NCBI GenBank assembly: GCA_030626645.1
Contig: DAOUTP010000090.1
Span: 1 to 7,104, forward strand
Reading direction: 5' to 3'
Source: Candidatus Cloacimonadota bacterium
Lineage (GTDB): Bacteria > Cloacimonadota > Cloacimonadia > Cloacimonadales > TCS61
Length of the DNA: 7,104 nucleotides
In this document: positions 6,918-7,104 of the stretch, piece after piece
Position numbering within the stretch: position 1 is the first letter of the stretch
How the letters are laid out: each line of letters starts with the position of its first letter
Translations under genes and position numbers: made by a program
The notes under the pieces: model-generated
The model's database searches: none
What the model was told of the DNA's origin: nothing
Seen by the model: the letters and a program-made list of their open reading frames with translations, nothing else

Positions 6918-6921
6918 TTTT
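6903..6921 (+). terminator. Intrinsic terminator for rightward transcription
   Basis: AACCTT, loop CGG, AAGGTT, with the T run 6916-6921 overlapping the stem end. It ends one base before the stop codon of the convergent RND gene. It would stop ATP-grasp transcripts from running antisense into that gene. The stem is short (6 bp). Confidence 0.55.
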
Positions 6922-6922
6922 A

Positions 6923-7104
6923 TTAATCACAATCCACACAATCTTCATATTTGGCATGTGTCTTGAAGCGTGTCATTCCCAGCTTACCGAATAATGAATC
7001 AACCAGCGAATAGATCACCGGAATTACAAACAGGGTAAGTACAGTTGCAAATGCCAAACCAAAAGCAATACTCACAGCCATCGGTTTCCAATCTGCGGTT
7101 ATAC
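6923..7104 (-). CDS. RND-family efflux pump permease, C-terminal end only
   Basis: Only the last 60 codons are in the window; the 5' part runs off the right edge. The visible protein starts ITADWKPMAVSIAFGLAFAT and continues VLTLFVIPVIYSLVDSLF. This matches the final transmembrane helix of inner-membrane RND transporters of the AcrB/HAE1 type, which export drugs or other compounds by proton antiport with an adaptor and outer-membrane channel. The tail after the helix is short and ends KYEDCVDCD, with a CxxC pair next to the stop. It converges on the ATP-grasp gene. The substrate and the HAE1 versus metal-pump subclass cannot be decided from this fragment. Confidence 0.88.
   Translation of the reverse strand, partial: ITADWKPMAVSIAFGLAFATVLTLFVIPVIYSLVDSLFGKLGMTRFKTHAKYEDCVDCD

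Larger units (their letters stand above)
6510..6922. other. Non-coding palindrome-rich convergent intergenic region
   Basis: 413 bp separate the ATP-grasp stop from the RND gene stop. I see no credible gene. Positions 6510-6580 hold only a loose inverted repeat (AACCCTG at 6519 and CAGGGTT at 6564). From 6581 to 6921 the sequence is a run of stem-forming segments built from CCTT/AAGG-type half-sites; these are listed separately. It may be a mobile or dispersed palindromic element or a structured RNA. Confidence 0.75.

Noticed and set aside
6772..6966. Rightward ORF of 64 codons in the convergent intergenic region
   Set aside because: It starts with TTG inside a hairpin arm, runs through repeats and a terminator, and overlaps the RND gene antisense. 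It has no ribosome binding site and no recognisable protein character.

Overview
The window looks like a piece of an AT-rich genome from the FCB group of bacteria, most likely Candidatus Cloacimonadota (Cloacimonetes). This is inference, not a database match. It rests on large secreted multidomain proteases, a C-terminal domain opening with YPNPFNPSTT of the type A sorting (type IX secretion) kind, Fn3 and CarboxypepD_reg-type modules, and strong purine-rich ribosome binding sites.

Layout. Positions 1-5103 hold two minus-strand genes in one transcription unit. First comes a complete M14 zinc carboxypeptidase (1132 aa, all catalytic residues visible, C-terminal sorting domain). It is followed 12 bp later by a C25 (gingipain-type) cysteine protease whose 3' end runs off the left edge. 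Both have signal peptides. Together they make an exported endopeptidase plus exopeptidase pair, reminiscent of gingipains and CPG70 in Porphyromonas gingivalis.

Positions 5104-5252 are a very AT-rich divergent promoter region with an 8-bp perfect inverted repeat. Rightward from 5253 lies a 418-aa ATP-grasp enzyme. Its N-terminal part is interrupted by 27 consecutive degenerate hexanucleotides (5301-5462) that encode an alternating charged/hydrophobic tract. This is the most unusual feature of the window.

Positions 6510-6922 contain no credible gene but are dense with palindromes: nested hairpins, a 21-bp near-perfect direct repeat, and terminator-like stems in both orientations. At the right edge is the last 60 residues of a minus-strand RND-type efflux pump, convergent with the ATP-grasp gene. 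Nothing ties the ATP-grasp enzyme functionally to the proteases apart from the shared promoter region, and the RND gene appears unrelated.
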